From Pseudomonadota bacterium (GTDB lineage: Bacteria > Desulfobacterota > Syntrophorhabdia > Syntrophorhabdales > Syntrophorhabdaceae), in NCBI GenBank assembly GCA_026388315.1, contig JAPLKA010000058.1:62001-126000 (forward strand): 64,000 nt of DNA, read 5' to 3'. Positions 1 through 7,990 of the stretch are shown here, piece by piece. The position numbers and the translations under genes were made by a program. The notes under the pieces are model-generated. The model did no database searches. It saw only the letters and a program-made list of their open reading frames with translations, and was not told the origin of the DNA. Each line of letters opens with the position of its first letter. Position 1 is the stretch's first letter.

Positions 1-1
1 A

Positions 2-64
2 CAGTATGGGCAGAACAACATCTATCTTGCAACGGATGTGCTGAAACCGCGAAAGAAGGAATAG
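2..64 (+). CDS. C-terminal end of an unidentified upstream protein (partial)
   Basis: Frame 2 is open from the window edge to a TAG at 62-64 and encodes about 20 residues ending in DVLKPRKKE. The stop is 6 bases before the HPr start, and the HPr ribosome-binding site (GGGGGGA) begins at the stop codon, so the two genes are probably co-transcribed. In related bacteria a PTS component or HPr kinase often precedes HPr, but this tail is too short to identify. Confidence 0.55.
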   Translation, partial: QYGQNNIYLATDVLKPRKKE

Positions 65-70
65 GGGGGA

Positions 71-337
71 ATGCTGGAAGGTATATTTACTATAAAGAAC
101 AGGTTGGGTCTCCATGCGAGGCCGGCTGCAACCTTTGTGAAGAAGGCAAACGAATTCAAGGCCGACATATGGGTGGAGAAAGATGGAACAGAGGTAAACG
201 GAAAAAGCATCATGGGTCTTTTGATGCTTGCATGCCCGCTGGGAAGTAAAGTAATGCTGAAAGTTGACGGAGCTGATGAAGAAATGGCATTTCAGGAACT
301 TGGCCAACTCATCGATGATGGTTTTCAGGAGATATGA
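71..337 (+). CDS. ptsH: Phosphocarrier protein HPr
   Basis: 88 residues, the usual HPr length. HPr is the small cytoplasmic protein that carries phosphate from enzyme I to EIIA domains of the phosphotransferase system. The active-site motif GLHARPA is present with the phosphorylated histidine at residue 15. The regulatory serine is Ser46 in NGKSIMG, which in other bacteria is the target of HPr kinase/phosphorylase. A GGGGGGA ribosome-binding site lies just upstream of the ATG. The stop overlaps the enzyme I start (ATGA, 334-337), so the two are translationally coupled. Ser46 suggests a regulatory PTS with an HprK encoded nearby, outside the window; that part is inference. Confidence 0.96.
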   Translation: MLEGIFTIKNRLGLHARPAATFVKKANEFKADIWVEKDGTEVNGKSIMGLLMLACPLGSKVMLKVDGADEEMAFQELGQLIDDGFQEI

Positions 338-2118
338 GAGAAGAAACTTTTGTTAATAAAATGCTAAAAGGCATAGGCGTCTCATCAGGTATAACCTATG
401 GGAGAGTTCGCCTGCTCGAGAGGGGGAAAATCCCTATAAACAAACGCCCCATCAAAGAAGAGCAGGGGGATAAAGAGATTCTCAAATTCCGCCATGCAAT
501 AAGGCATGCCGTTGAAGAGTTGAATGGCATAAAACAGACTATGCCTGACGACGAAATGCGAAAGCACTCTTTCATAATTGATGCCCATATGCTTATCCTT
601 CAGGACGAATTTTTCACGAATGCTGTTATTAATACCATAAAAGAGGACAAGATAAATGCTGAGTGGGCACTTGATATCGTGGTATCGAAATTCCTGACAA
701 GCTTTGAAAAGGTGGAGGATTCATACTTACGGGAGCGCGGCCAGGACATAAAATATATCTATGACAGGCTTGTGAGAATCCTGGTAAAAGGGAAGTCATC
801 AGATATTAATGATTTTAATATAAAAGGGAAGGCGATCATAGCGGCACATGACCTTTCGCCCGCCGATACGATTCAGTTGAATCTCAATAAAATATCAGGA
901 TTTATAACAGACGTTGGCGGAAGGACATCGCATACATCAATTGTGGCGAGGGCACTTGAAATACCTGCTGTCGTTGGTGTTGGTAATATTACCAGCCTTG
1001 TTAAGAATAATGATACGATCATCATTGACGGTGATGAGGGCGTTGCTATCATTAATCCCACAAAAGAGGTAAAAAAGGACTATATTGCAAAACAAATCCA
1101 CCTTAAGGTCCAGCGGAGAGAGTTTTTAAGGATTGCAAAACTTAAGTCAGAGACCAGAGATGGTTTTAAAATGAAGGTGGGGGCAAATATAGAGCTTCTG
1201 GCAGAGATGGACATTATAGAACGGTACGGCGCTCAGGGCGTAGGCCTATACCGTACAGAATATATCTATCTGTCAAGAAAAGAGTTGCCTACCGAAACAG
1301 ACCATTATCACATCTATAAAAAGCTGGCGGAGAACAAGGCAATGGAATACATCACCATAAGAACATTGGACATTGGTGGTGATAAGTTTGTATCAAATAT
1401 TGAAATGCCAACAGAGATCAACCCTGCAATGGGTTTACGGGCAATACGCCTGTGCATTAAAGAGGTGGGATTATTTAAAGCCCAACTGAAGGGCATTCTC
1501 AGGGCAAGCGCCTACGGCCCCCTTAGGATATTGATCCCTATGATATCCGGTATAGATGAAGTCCGCAGGGCAAAGGCAATACTTGCAGAGTGTATGAATG
1601 AGCTGGCCCGGAAGAAGATTGAATTTAACAAGGACATAAAATTCGGCATTATGATAGAGGTGCCCTCTACATGCATGATTAGCGACAAGCTTGCATCGGA
1701 AGTGGATTTTTTTAGTATAGGCACGAACGACCTGATTCAGTATGCCCTCGCCATAGACAGGGTGAACGAATACGTTTCGTATCTCTATGAGCCCATGCAT
1801 CCGGCGGTATTGAAAATGATAAAGCAGACCGTTGAGAATGCACATGCGCATAATATTGAGGTTGCCTTGTGCGGAGAGATGGCTGGTGAAGCGCTCTACA
1901 TCCCTGTGCTTATGGCGTTGGAGCTTGACGAAATCAGTATGAATGCCTACTCCATACCTAAGGTAAAAAAGATTATCAGAGGGCTTGACCACAGCTATTG
2001 CAAGGAATTGCTCGATGAAATACTGAAAAGGGATTCCGGCAGGGAAGGTAATTTGCTCCTGAGAAAGGAGATGGCAAGGCTTTTTCCGAATGACTTTGTA
2101 CAATGTTATGAAGAGTAA
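334..2118 (+). CDS. ptsI: Phosphoenolpyruvate-protein phosphotransferase (PTS enzyme I)
   Basis: 594 residues, slightly longer than typical enzyme I (about 570-580). The enzyme takes phosphate from phosphoenolpyruvate and passes it to HPr His15. Visible features are the N-terminal HPr-interacting helical domain, the phospho-histidine motif GGRTSHTSI with His200, the TIM-barrel PEP-binding signature around DFFSIGTNDLIQYALAIDR, and LCGEMAGE with the C-terminal catalytic Cys513. No key residue appears to be missing. The start overlaps the HPr stop by 4 bases. No sugar-specific EIIB or EIIC gene lies downstream in this window, so the transported substrate cannot be read from here. Confidence 0.95.
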   Translation: MREETFVNKMLKGIGVSSGITYGRVRLLERGKIPINKRPIKEEQGDKEILKFRHAIRHAVEELNGIKQTMPDDEMRKHSFIIDAHMLILQDEFFTNAVINTIKEDKINAEWALDIVVSKFLTSFEKVEDSYLRERGQDIKYIYDRLVRILVKGKSSDINDFNIKGKAIIAAHDLSPADTIQLNLNKISGFITDVGGRTSHTSIVARALEIPAVVGVGNITSLVKNNDTIIIDGDEGVAIINPTKEVKKDYIAKQIHLKVQRREFLRIAKLKSETRDGFKMKVGANIELLAEMDIIERYGAQGVGLYRTEYIYLSRKELPTETDHYHIYKKLAENKAMEYITIRTLDIGGDKFVSNIEMPTEINPAMGLRAIRLCIKEVGLFKAQLKGILRASAYGPLRILIPMISGIDEVRRAKAILAECMNELARKKIEFNKDIKFGIMIEVPSTCMISDKLASEVDFFSIGTNDLIQYALAIDRVNEYVSYLYEPMHPAVLKMIKQTVENAHAHNIEVALCGEMAGEALYIPVLMALELDEISMNAYSIPKVKKIIRGLDHSYCKELLDEILKRDSGREGNLLLRKEMARLFPNDFVQCYEE

Positions 2119-2123
2119 GGAAA

Positions 2124-2213
2124 TCAGTGTTGAGTGTTGCGTTTTAAGTTTTGGGTTATAGGTTTTAAGTTTCTTAACTCAACACACAAAACTCAACACA
2201 CAAAACTTAAATT
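2124..2213. repeat. Period-7 repeat array with mirrored arms, between ptsI and metK
   Basis: The gap is built of imperfect 7-base units: TTGAGTG, TTGCGTT, TTAAGTT, TTGGGTT, then TTAAGTT, followed by units read on the other strand (ACTCAAC, ACACAAA, ACTCAAC, ACACAAA, ACTTAAA). The two halves are roughly complementary, so the RNA could fold into a hairpin. The metK ribosome-binding site (GAGGAGG) begins directly after it. The unit TTAAGTT recurs, in inverted form, upstream of dapB. Confidence 0.75.
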
Positions 2214-2231
2214 ATGAGGAGGTATTAAAAT

Positions 2232-3395
2232 ATGGGAATGAGTAGATATCTTTTTTCATCGGAATCTGTTGCAGAAGGACATCCGGACAAGGTTGCGGAT
2301 CAGATTTCGGATGCAGTGCTTGATGCCCTTATCGAACAGGACCCGAAGTCCAGGGTGGCGTGCGAGACATATGTTACTACAGGGCTTGCCCTTGTAGGCG
2401 GGGAGATTACCACGAATGGTTATGCGAATGTTCCGGACATTGTCAGGCAGACCATTAAAGAGATCGGGTACAACGATTCTTCCATGGGGTTTGACTGGGA
2501 GACATGTGCAGTGCTTACTGCTATCGATGAACAATCGCCCGATATTGCCATGGGTGTCAATGAATCGGCAGATCATGAACAGGGGGCAGGTGATCAGGGG
2601 TTGATGTTCGGCTATGCATGCACCGAAACGGCTGAATTTATGCCCATGACGATTATTTATGCCCATCGACTTGTGAGAAGGCTTGCTGAAGTCAGAAAAA
2701 GCAATATACTCAATTTCTTGAGACCTGATGGAAAAAGTCAGGTTACCGTTGAGTATATCGACAGGATTCCGGTAAGGGTTGATGCTGTTGTAATTGCCGC
2801 CCAGCATAATCCTGACGTATCGATTGCTACCATAAGAGAGGGTATCACCGAAGAGGTAATCAAGAAGGTTATCCCCCCCGAATTGATGGATGAAAAAACA
2901 AAAATCTATATCAATTCTACGGGAAGGTTTGTAGTGGGTGGGCCAAAGGGCGATTGCGGAATGACAGGCCGTAAAATTATCGTCGATACATATGGTGGCG
3001 TCGGAAGCCATGGCGGCGGCGCATTCTCCGGTAAAGACCCTTCAAAAGTGGACAGGAGCGGCGCCTATATGGCTCGGTATGTCGCAAAAAACCTTGTTGC
3101 CGCCGGACTTGCAGACAGGCTTGAGATACAGATTGCTTATACAATAGGCGTTGCTCAGCCTGTTTCTATTATGATTGATACCCAGGGTACTGCAAAGATA
3201 AACCCCGACAGGATAGCGGAGATTGTCACGGAACTATTTGACCTGAGGCCGAGGAAGATCATTGAAAAACTCAACCTGCTGAGGCCAATCTACAACAAGA
3301 CAGCCTGTGGTGGTCACTTTGGCAGGAATGATCCGGATTTCACCTGGGAAAAGCTTGATATGGTAGAAGAGATTAGAAAAAAATCAGGAATATAA
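2232..3395 (+). CDS. metK: S-adenosylmethionine synthetase
   Basis: 387 residues, the normal MetK length. It makes S-adenosylmethionine from methionine and ATP in the cytoplasm. Family motifs are visible: [18 protein letters not shown] near the N-terminus, [12 protein letters not shown], the glycine-rich [19 protein letters not shown] region (with a V-G-S-H start), and GGHFGRND near the C-terminus. A strong GAGGAGG site precedes the ATG by about 10 bases; a second ATG two codons on is possible. With ahcY just downstream it forms the core of the activated-methyl cycle. The long reading frame on the opposite strand here is a shadow. Confidence 0.97.
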   Translation: MGMSRYLFSSESVAEGHPDKVADQISDAVLDALIEQDPKSRVACETYVTTGLALVGGEITTNGYANVPDIVRQTIKEIGYNDSSMGFDWETCAVLTAIDEQSPDIAMGVNESADHEQGAGDQGLMFGYACTETAEFMPMTIIYAHRLVRRLAEVRKSNILNFLRPDGKSQVTVEYIDRIPVRVDAVVIAAQHNPDVSIATIREGITEEVIKKVIPPELMDEKTKIYINSTGRFVVGGPKGDCGMTGRKIIVDTYGGVGSHGGGAFSGKDPSKVDRSGAYMARYVAKNLVAAGLADRLEIQIAYTIGVAQPVSIMIDTQGTAKINPDRIAEIVTELFDLRPRKIIEKLNLLRPIYNKTACGGHFGRNDPDFTWEKLDMVEEIRKKSGI

Positions 3396-3470
3396 AAACA
3401 GTGAATAGTTAATAGTGAACAGTGAATAGATTTTTACTGAATACTATTCACTAACGACTATTCACAGATT
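3396..3470. repeat. Period-7 repeat array with mirrored arms, between metK and ahcY
   Basis: Units of the type AGTGAAT, AGTTAAT, AGTGAAC, AGTGAAT follow one another with period 7. After a short T-rich centre the complementary units appear (ACTATTCACTAACGACTATTCAC), making a long imperfect hairpin. The architecture is the same as at 2124-2213 but the unit sequence differs. The ahcY ribosome-binding site AGGAGG follows. Confidence 0.78.
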
Positions 3471-3487
3471 TTTTTAGGAGGAACAAG

Positions 3488-4813
3488 ATGGACTATGACG
3501 TTAAAGACATAAATCTGGCTGATCAGGGCTATGAAAAGATCGAATGGGCTGAGAGGCGTATGCCTGTTCTGCGGATAATAAGGGAAAGGTTTTCAAAGGA
3601 GAAACCGCTCAAGGGTGTAAGGATTTCCTGTTGTCTCCATGTTACCACAGAAACCGCCAATCTCATGAGGACATTAAAAGAAGGCGGTGCCGAAGTTGCG
3701 CTTTGTGCGTCGAACCCTTTGAGCACGCAGGATGATGTGGCAGCCTCTATTGTGAAGCATTTTGGAATCCCCACCTTTTCTATTAAAGGTGAGAGCGATG
3801 ATGTATATTATGCCCATATTAAAGAGGCCCTTGCATTTAAGCCTAACGTTACTATGGATGATGGTGCAGACCTTGTGAGCGCCTTACACATGATTGCCCT
3901 TGGACGGTACGAAGCGCTTCACAGGACAGTGAAAGATTGGGTTGAAAAACTCCCTACACAGGAACGAAAAGGGCTTATCGACAGTATCGTTGGAGGATCT
4001 GAAGAAACCACGACGGGTGTTATCAGGCTCAAAAGCATGGAAAAAGAAGGAGTGCTTTGCTTCCCCATTGTTGCAGTGAATGATGCCCTCACAAAGCACA
4101 TGTTCGATAACAGGTATGGTACGGGCCAGAGTACCATTGATGGGATTCTCCGTGCCACCAATCTGCTCTTTGCCGGTGCGCAGTTTGTCTTGGCAGGGTA
4201 TGGCTGGTGTGGAAAAGGTGTTGCCATGAGGGCAAAAGGCCTTGGTGCCCGGGTGATTGTAGCAGAAGTGAATCCATTACGTGCGCTGGAAGCACTCATG
4301 GATGGGTTTGATGTGATGAGAATGGAGGATGCAGCGCCTCTGGGAGACATATTTATCACCACCACAGGTGATATCCATGTATTGAGAAAAGAGCATTTCG
4401 AACTGATGAAGGACGGAGCAATTATTGGCAATTCCGGTCACTTCAACGTTGAGATTGATATTAACGCCCTCGAGAAGATAAATGTTAAAAAGAGGAGCAT
4501 CAGAGGGTCTATGGACGAATACACCATGCCGGACGGAAACAGGATATACCTTCTCGGAGAGGGCAGGCTTGTAAACCTTGCCTGTGCGGAAGGCCACCCT
4601 TCAGAGGTAATGGACATGAGCTTTGCCAATCAGGCGCTCTGTGCAGAGCATATGTGGAAAAACGGCAAGAATCTTGAAAAGAAGGTATACGGAGTTCCCG
4701 GTGAAATAGACAGGGATGTGGCGTTCTTAAAACTCAAGTCAGCCGGAATAACGATCGATGAATTGACAGAAGAACAGAAGAATTACCTTACTTCCTGGGA
4801 GATGGGCACATGA
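3488..4813 (+). CDS. ahcY: S-adenosylhomocysteinase
   Basis: 441 residues. It splits S-adenosylhomocysteine, the by-product of methylation, into homocysteine and adenosine using bound NAD. The N-terminal substrate domain contains the [16 protein letters not shown] segment. The NAD-binding domain has the GYGWCGKG turn near residues 237-244 and the conserved stretch [16 protein letters not shown] followed by [11 protein letters not shown]. An AGGAGG ribosome-binding site lies 6 bases before the ATG. The last codons overlap the next gene (ATGA at 4810-4813), a PfkB kinase that could consume the adenosine released here. Confidence 0.95.
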   Translation: MDYDVKDINLADQGYEKIEWAERRMPVLRIIRERFSKEKPLKGVRISCCLHVTTETANLMRTLKEGGAEVALCASNPLSTQDDVAASIVKHFGIPTFSIKGESDDVYYAHIKEALAFKPNVTMDDGADLVSALHMIALGRYEALHRTVKDWVEKLPTQERKGLIDSIVGGSEETTTGVIRLKSMEKEGVLCFPIVAVNDALTKHMFDNRYGTGQSTIDGILRATNLLFAGAQFVLAGYGWCGKGVAMRAKGLGARVIVAEVNPLRALEALMDGFDVMRMEDAAPLGDIFITTTGDIHVLRKEHFELMKDGAIIGNSGHFNVEIDINALEKINVKKRSIRGSMDEYTMPDGNRIYLLGEGRLVNLACAEGHPSEVMDMSFANQALCAEHMWKNGKNLEKKVYGVPGEIDRDVAFLKLKSAGITIDELTEEQKNYLTSWEMGT

Positions 4814-5730
4814 TCAAATTACTCGTTGTCGGTACCCTTGCATACGACTCTATTGAAACACCCTTTGGCAAGGTAAAAGATGTTCTGGGGGGCTCTGCCC
4901 TCCATTTTACGAACTCTGCGAGTTTTTTTACCGATGTGGGCATCGTTGCAACAGTTGGTGAAGATTTTGAAATGAGTGAAATAGAATTCCTCAAAGAGCG
5001 AAATGTGGACATGGCCGGAATTGAGATTGATGAAGGAAAAACCTTCCGGTGGGAAGGGAAATACGGGTATGATCTGAATCAGGCGGTAACCCTTAAGACC
5101 GAACTGAACGTAATCGAGTCTTTTAAACCGAAAGTACCCGAAGATTACAGGGATGCAGATTTCATTTTCCTTGCAAATATTGACCCTGTGCTGCAGGCCT
5201 ATGTAATTGATCAGGTAAAATTTCCTAAAGCTGTGGTCCTCGATACGATGAATTTCTGGATTGAGAACAAATACAACGAACTCCTTGATGTGATAAGAAG
5301 GGTCGATATCCTTGTTATCAACGAGGCAGAACTGCGGGAGATATCTAAGGAGCACAGCCTTGTAAAGGGTGCAAAGAAAATAATGACTTTCGGCCCGACA
5401 TGTGTAGTGGCAAAGCGTGGCGAATATGGTGTCTTCATGATGAACAGGGAGGAAATCTTTCTTGCCCCTGCCTACCCCTTAGAGGATGTTTTTGACCCCA
5501 CCGGCGCCGGTGATACCTTTGCGGGCGGCTTCATGGGGTATATCGCAAATATGGGTGATACCTCATCGGGTACCTTAAAGCAGGCGATTATCATGGGGTC
5601 CGTCATGGCCTCGTTCAACGTGGAAGATTTCAGCATCAACAGGATAAAAACCCTTGATTACCAGGAGATAAGAGATCGATACAGCGCCTTTATGAGATGC
5701 ATACAGTTCGGAGACATAGAATTCAAGTGA
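4810..5730 (+). CDS. PfkB-family kinase, possibly adenosine kinase
   Basis: 306 residues of ribokinase-like fold. The C-terminal PfkB signature [16 protein letters not shown] (from residue 229) contains the catalytic aspartate, Asp235; the N-terminal glycine motif is VLGGSALHF. The family phosphorylates sugars, nucleosides or similar alcohols with ATP. The start overlaps the ahcY stop. Because ahcY releases adenosine, a nucleoside kinase would fit and would pull the reversible hydrolase reaction forward; this specificity is inferred from position, not from diagnostic residues. The next gene starts directly at the following base, so the operon continues. Confidence 0.85.
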   Translation: MIKLLVVGTLAYDSIETPFGKVKDVLGGSALHFTNSASFFTDVGIVATVGEDFEMSEIEFLKERNVDMAGIEIDEGKTFRWEGKYGYDLNQAVTLKTELNVIESFKPKVPEDYRDADFIFLANIDPVLQAYVIDQVKFPKAVVLDTMNFWIENKYNELLDVIRRVDILVINEAELREISKEHSLVKGAKKIMTFGPTCVVAKRGEYGVFMMNREEIFLAPAYPLEDVFDPTGAGDTFAGGFMGYIANMGDTSSGTLKQAIIMGSVMASFNVEDFSINRIKTLDYQEIRDRYSAFMRCIQFGDIEFK

Positions 5731-6720
5731 ATGGAAAGATACCTTGTTGTTATTGATCCTGTTGCAAATATAAGGCGTGAGTCCATAGAAGCAGCGGGCA
5801 ATTACACCCATGATGACCTTCAGGAGACACAGGTCTTATATAATGAAGCACTTCTTTGCAGGGATGAGATTGAAGACTGGTATTATGTCGAAGCCATTGA
5901 GCAAAAGAAGCTTACCCGTAATTGCGTCTGGCAGGGATATCCGGGATGGATACGAAAAGCATCCGTGACCTTGACGGACAGACCTGTCAGGCATGATATC
6001 ACAGTAAAAAACAGCTATGCCCTCATACGAAAAGACCCTTCAATAGAATCGGTGGTTTTGCTCGTACCTCCCGTTGGTACAAGGCTTGCCGTTAAAGAAT
6101 CGACCCATGACGAATATTATCAGGTTTTGCTGGCTAATGGTCAAACCGGCTGGATTGACCGGGGCGATGTTACCAGAAGCGATATAATGCCTGCTGAGGC
6201 GATATTGAGAAAGAGTATCGTTGCCACTGCAAAGCTTTTCCTCGGTGTGCCTTATATATGGGGAGGGAGGAGCGTGCCAATAGCGGAGAGCGGAGAGCAG
6301 AAGACAGAAGACAGGGGTCAGGGTTCGGGGGTCAGCGTTAACACAAAGCGCAAAGCGCAAAGCGCAGTTCTAAAAAAATCCGAAATCCGAAATCCAAAAT
6401 CCGAAGTAACCACCGGCGTTGATTGTTCCGGCCTTATTAATCTTGTTTTCCGGGTTAACAATATCGATATTCCGCGGGATGCGCACGATCAGTGGGTGGT
6501 GGCCAAAAAAATCACCCACAATCAATTGAAGCCCGCAGATTTACTGTTTGTATCTGCTGAAGGCAGTAAAGACCAAATTACCCATGTTATGCTTTATGTT
6601 GGCAGGAAACGTTTTATAGAGGCATCAGAGACCGGCAGCGTAGTTCAGATAACTACCTTTAAGGAGAAATTCGGGATTAACAAAAAACAGATATATTTCC
6701 GGCGGGTTGTGCCCACATAA
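5731..6720 (+). CDS. NlpC/P60 family peptidase with SH3-like domains (muropeptide hydrolase type), interrupted by an in-frame repeat array
   Basis: 329 residues. An N-terminal half with SH3-like beta-rich segments (to about residue 160) precedes a C-terminal NlpC/P60 cysteine peptidase domain, as in YkfC-type enzymes that cut gamma-D-glutamyl-diaminopimelate bonds in cell-wall peptides. The domain starts with FLGVPYIWGGRS, the catalytic Cys232 is in GVDCSGLINLVF, and His285 is in ITHVMLYVG. No signal peptide is evident, which suits cytoplasmic recycling of murein peptides with the dipeptide epimerase next door (1-base overlap). Between GGRS and DCSG, where relatives have only a few residues, lie about 48 residues encoded by tandem 7-base repeats. 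Function may survive if the extra segment loops out. Confidence 0.85.
   Translation: MERYLVVIDPVANIRRESIEAAGNYTHDDLQETQVLYNEALLCRDEIEDWYYVEAIEQKKLTRNCVWQGYPGWIRKASVTLTDRPVRHDITVKNSYALIRKDPSIESVVLLVPPVGTRLAVKESTHDEYYQVLLANGQTGWIDRGDVTRSDIMPAEAILRKSIVATAKLFLGVPYIWGGRSVPIAESGEQKTEDRGQGSGVSVNTKRKAQSAVLKKSEIRNPKSEVTTGVDCSGLINLVFRVNNIDIPRDAHDQWVVAKKITHNQLKPADLLFVSAEGSKDQITHVMLYVGRKRFIEASETGSVVQITTFKEKFGINKKQIYFRRVVPT
6282..6409. repeat. Composite period-7 repeat array inside the NlpC/P60 gene
   Basis: Several 7-base families follow one another: AGCGGAG twice and AGCAGAA, GACAGAA, GACAGGG, GTCAGGG, then AAAGCGC three times, then AATCCGA, AATCCGA, AATCCAA, AATCCGA. The whole insert stays in frame and has no stop codon. 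It replaces the short linker normally found between the WGG and DCSG motifs. Confidence 0.88.
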
Positions 6721-7790
6721 TGAGCAGTATCAAGAGCATCCGTTTTTACGAAGTTGTAAGGCCCCTTAAAGTAACGTTCTCTACGGCTCTCGGGAAGAAA
6801 GATGTGATAAGAAGCATTATTGTAAAGGCAAGACTGGACAACGGTCTTTCCGGACTCGGAGAGTGCCCTACGAGTTTTGCCCTGAAGCAGGAGACCGTTC
6901 CAAGGATAAAAGAGATACTGACAGAGGCATCGCGCCTGCTCCTCAATGCGCCGATTGCCGAATACGAAGGGAAGATAAAGTACCTTCGAAAAAAATATTT
7001 TCAATATCCCATGACTATTTCGGGCCTCGAGATGGCGCTCTTCCGGGCATATCTTGCATGCAAGCATGAATTGGAATATGACCACTGGGGTGGCAGGTAT
7101 GAAGATTTAGAAACAGACATTACGGTACCTTTTATCACTGACCCTGTCCTCCTCGACAAATGGGTTGGTCACATGGCAGCGGTTGGGTTCTCTATTTTTA
7201 AACTTAAGATAAGCGGTGACATAGAGTCTGATAAAATCTACATATCCCATATTTATGAAAAACTGAAAAACGATATAAAGGGTTTTACTGTCAGGCTTGA
7301 CGGCAACCAGGGGTATACGGAAAAATCGTTTCTCCGGCTTATCGATTTTCTTACACAGAAAGACTATATGGTTGAACTGTGCGAACAGCCCCTGCCAAAA
7401 ACAAATTATAAGGGTCTCAAAGAAATAAAGAAACGCTCTCCCATGCCTGTCATCCTTGATGAAACAGTATTTACGGCTCATGACCTAATGCGGGTCATCC
7501 AGGAAGACCTTGGTCACGGAATCAACATAAAAATAGCCAAGAGTGGTATCAGCGAATCCCTCAATATTTTTTCCATGGCAAAAGCGCACAGTCTCAGACT
7601 CATGATCGGCTGCATGACAGAAACTATGACAGGACTGTCTGCCGGCATATATTTTGCCCTTGGAACCGGAGGCTTTGACTACATCGATTTAGATGCTATC
7701 CATTTTCTTCACCACAAGAACCGGTATGGCGATATACACATAGAAGGCCCTCGATATACCTATAAAAAACAAACATTTCCCTTGACATAG
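6720..7790 (+). CDS. Dipeptide epimerase (L-Ala-D/L-Glu epimerase type, enolase superfamily)
   Basis: 356 residues, muconate-lactonizing/mandelate-racemase type member of the enolase superfamily. Catalytic residues are in place: the KxK motif as Lys161 and Lys163 (FKLKISG), metal ligands Asp194 (RLDGNQGY), Glu219 (VELCEQPLP) and Asp247 (VILDETVF), and the opposite-face Lys271 (NIKIAKSG). Relatives invert the D-Glu of L-Ala-D-Glu so that the dipeptide can be degraded. The pairing with an NlpC/P60 peptidase directly upstream (one-base overlap) matches the YkfB/YkfC arrangement for muropeptide recycling. Exact dipeptide specificity cannot be fixed from the sequence. It is the last gene of the first plus-strand run. 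Confidence 0.88.
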   Translation: MSSIKSIRFYEVVRPLKVTFSTALGKKDVIRSIIVKARLDNGLSGLGECPTSFALKQETVPRIKEILTEASRLLLNAPIAEYEGKIKYLRKKYFQYPMTISGLEMALFRAYLACKHELEYDHWGGRYEDLETDITVPFITDPVLLDKWVGHMAAVGFSIFKLKISGDIESDKIYISHIYEKLKNDIKGFTVRLDGNQGYTEKSFLRLIDFLTQKDYMVELCEQPLPKTNYKGLKEIKKRSPMPVILDETVFTAHDLMRVIQEDLGHGINIKIAKSGISESLNIFSMAKAHSLRLMIGCMTETMTGLSAGIYFALGTGGFDYIDLDAIHFLHHKNRYGDIHIEGPRYTYKKQTFPLT

Positions 7791-7901
7791 AGGTGGTTTT
7801 GCTTTTTAATCTACACACAATGAACGAATTTACCCCCTACTTCGGTTTTTATTTTTACTTTAGAAACTCGCACCCGGGCATTAATTTGCTTTGAAAAGAG
7901 C

Positions 7902-7936
7902 AAAAGCCATGGGTGTAAAAGGCCCATGGCTTTTTT
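7902..7936 (+). terminator. Intrinsic terminator (first of two similar hairpins)
   Basis: AAAAGCCATGGG (7902-7913) pairs with CCCATGGCTTTT (7923-7934) around a 9-base loop, and the right arm runs into six T residues. It could end the operon from the left. The 110 bases before it (7791-7901) hold no gene that I can see. Confidence 0.8.
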
Positions 7937-7942
7937 AATGTG

Positions 7943-7973
7943 AAGGCCATGGCGTTTAACCCATGGCCTTTTT
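7943..7973 (+). terminator. Second hairpin with the same CCATGG core, 15 bases before the aminotransferase ribosome-binding site
   Basis: AAGGCCATGG (7943-7952) pairs with CCATGGCCTT (7961-7970) around an 8-base loop, followed by Ts. Its core is almost identical to the hairpin just upstream, so one left arm can pair with the other right arm. The ribosome-binding site AGGAGG follows at 7981-7986. Confidence 0.65.
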
Positions 7974-7990
7974 AGTTTTGAGGAGGAACA

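Noticed and set aside
1471-2103. Long open frame on the minus strand inside ptsI
   Set aside because: It is a shadow of the plus-strand enzyme I gene, has no family features and no ribosome-binding site.
2119-2231. SAM riboswitch upstream of metK
   Set aside because: The gap consists of heptamer repeats and lacks the conserved kink-turn and core elements.
2256-3011. Long minus-strand frame within metK
   Set aside because: Product is rich in Cys/His/Ile in the way expected of an antisense reading of a MetK gene; no start signal.
6282-6409. Possible CRISPR array
   Set aside because: The repeat unit is 7 bases and directly tandem with no spacers; there are no cas genes in the window.
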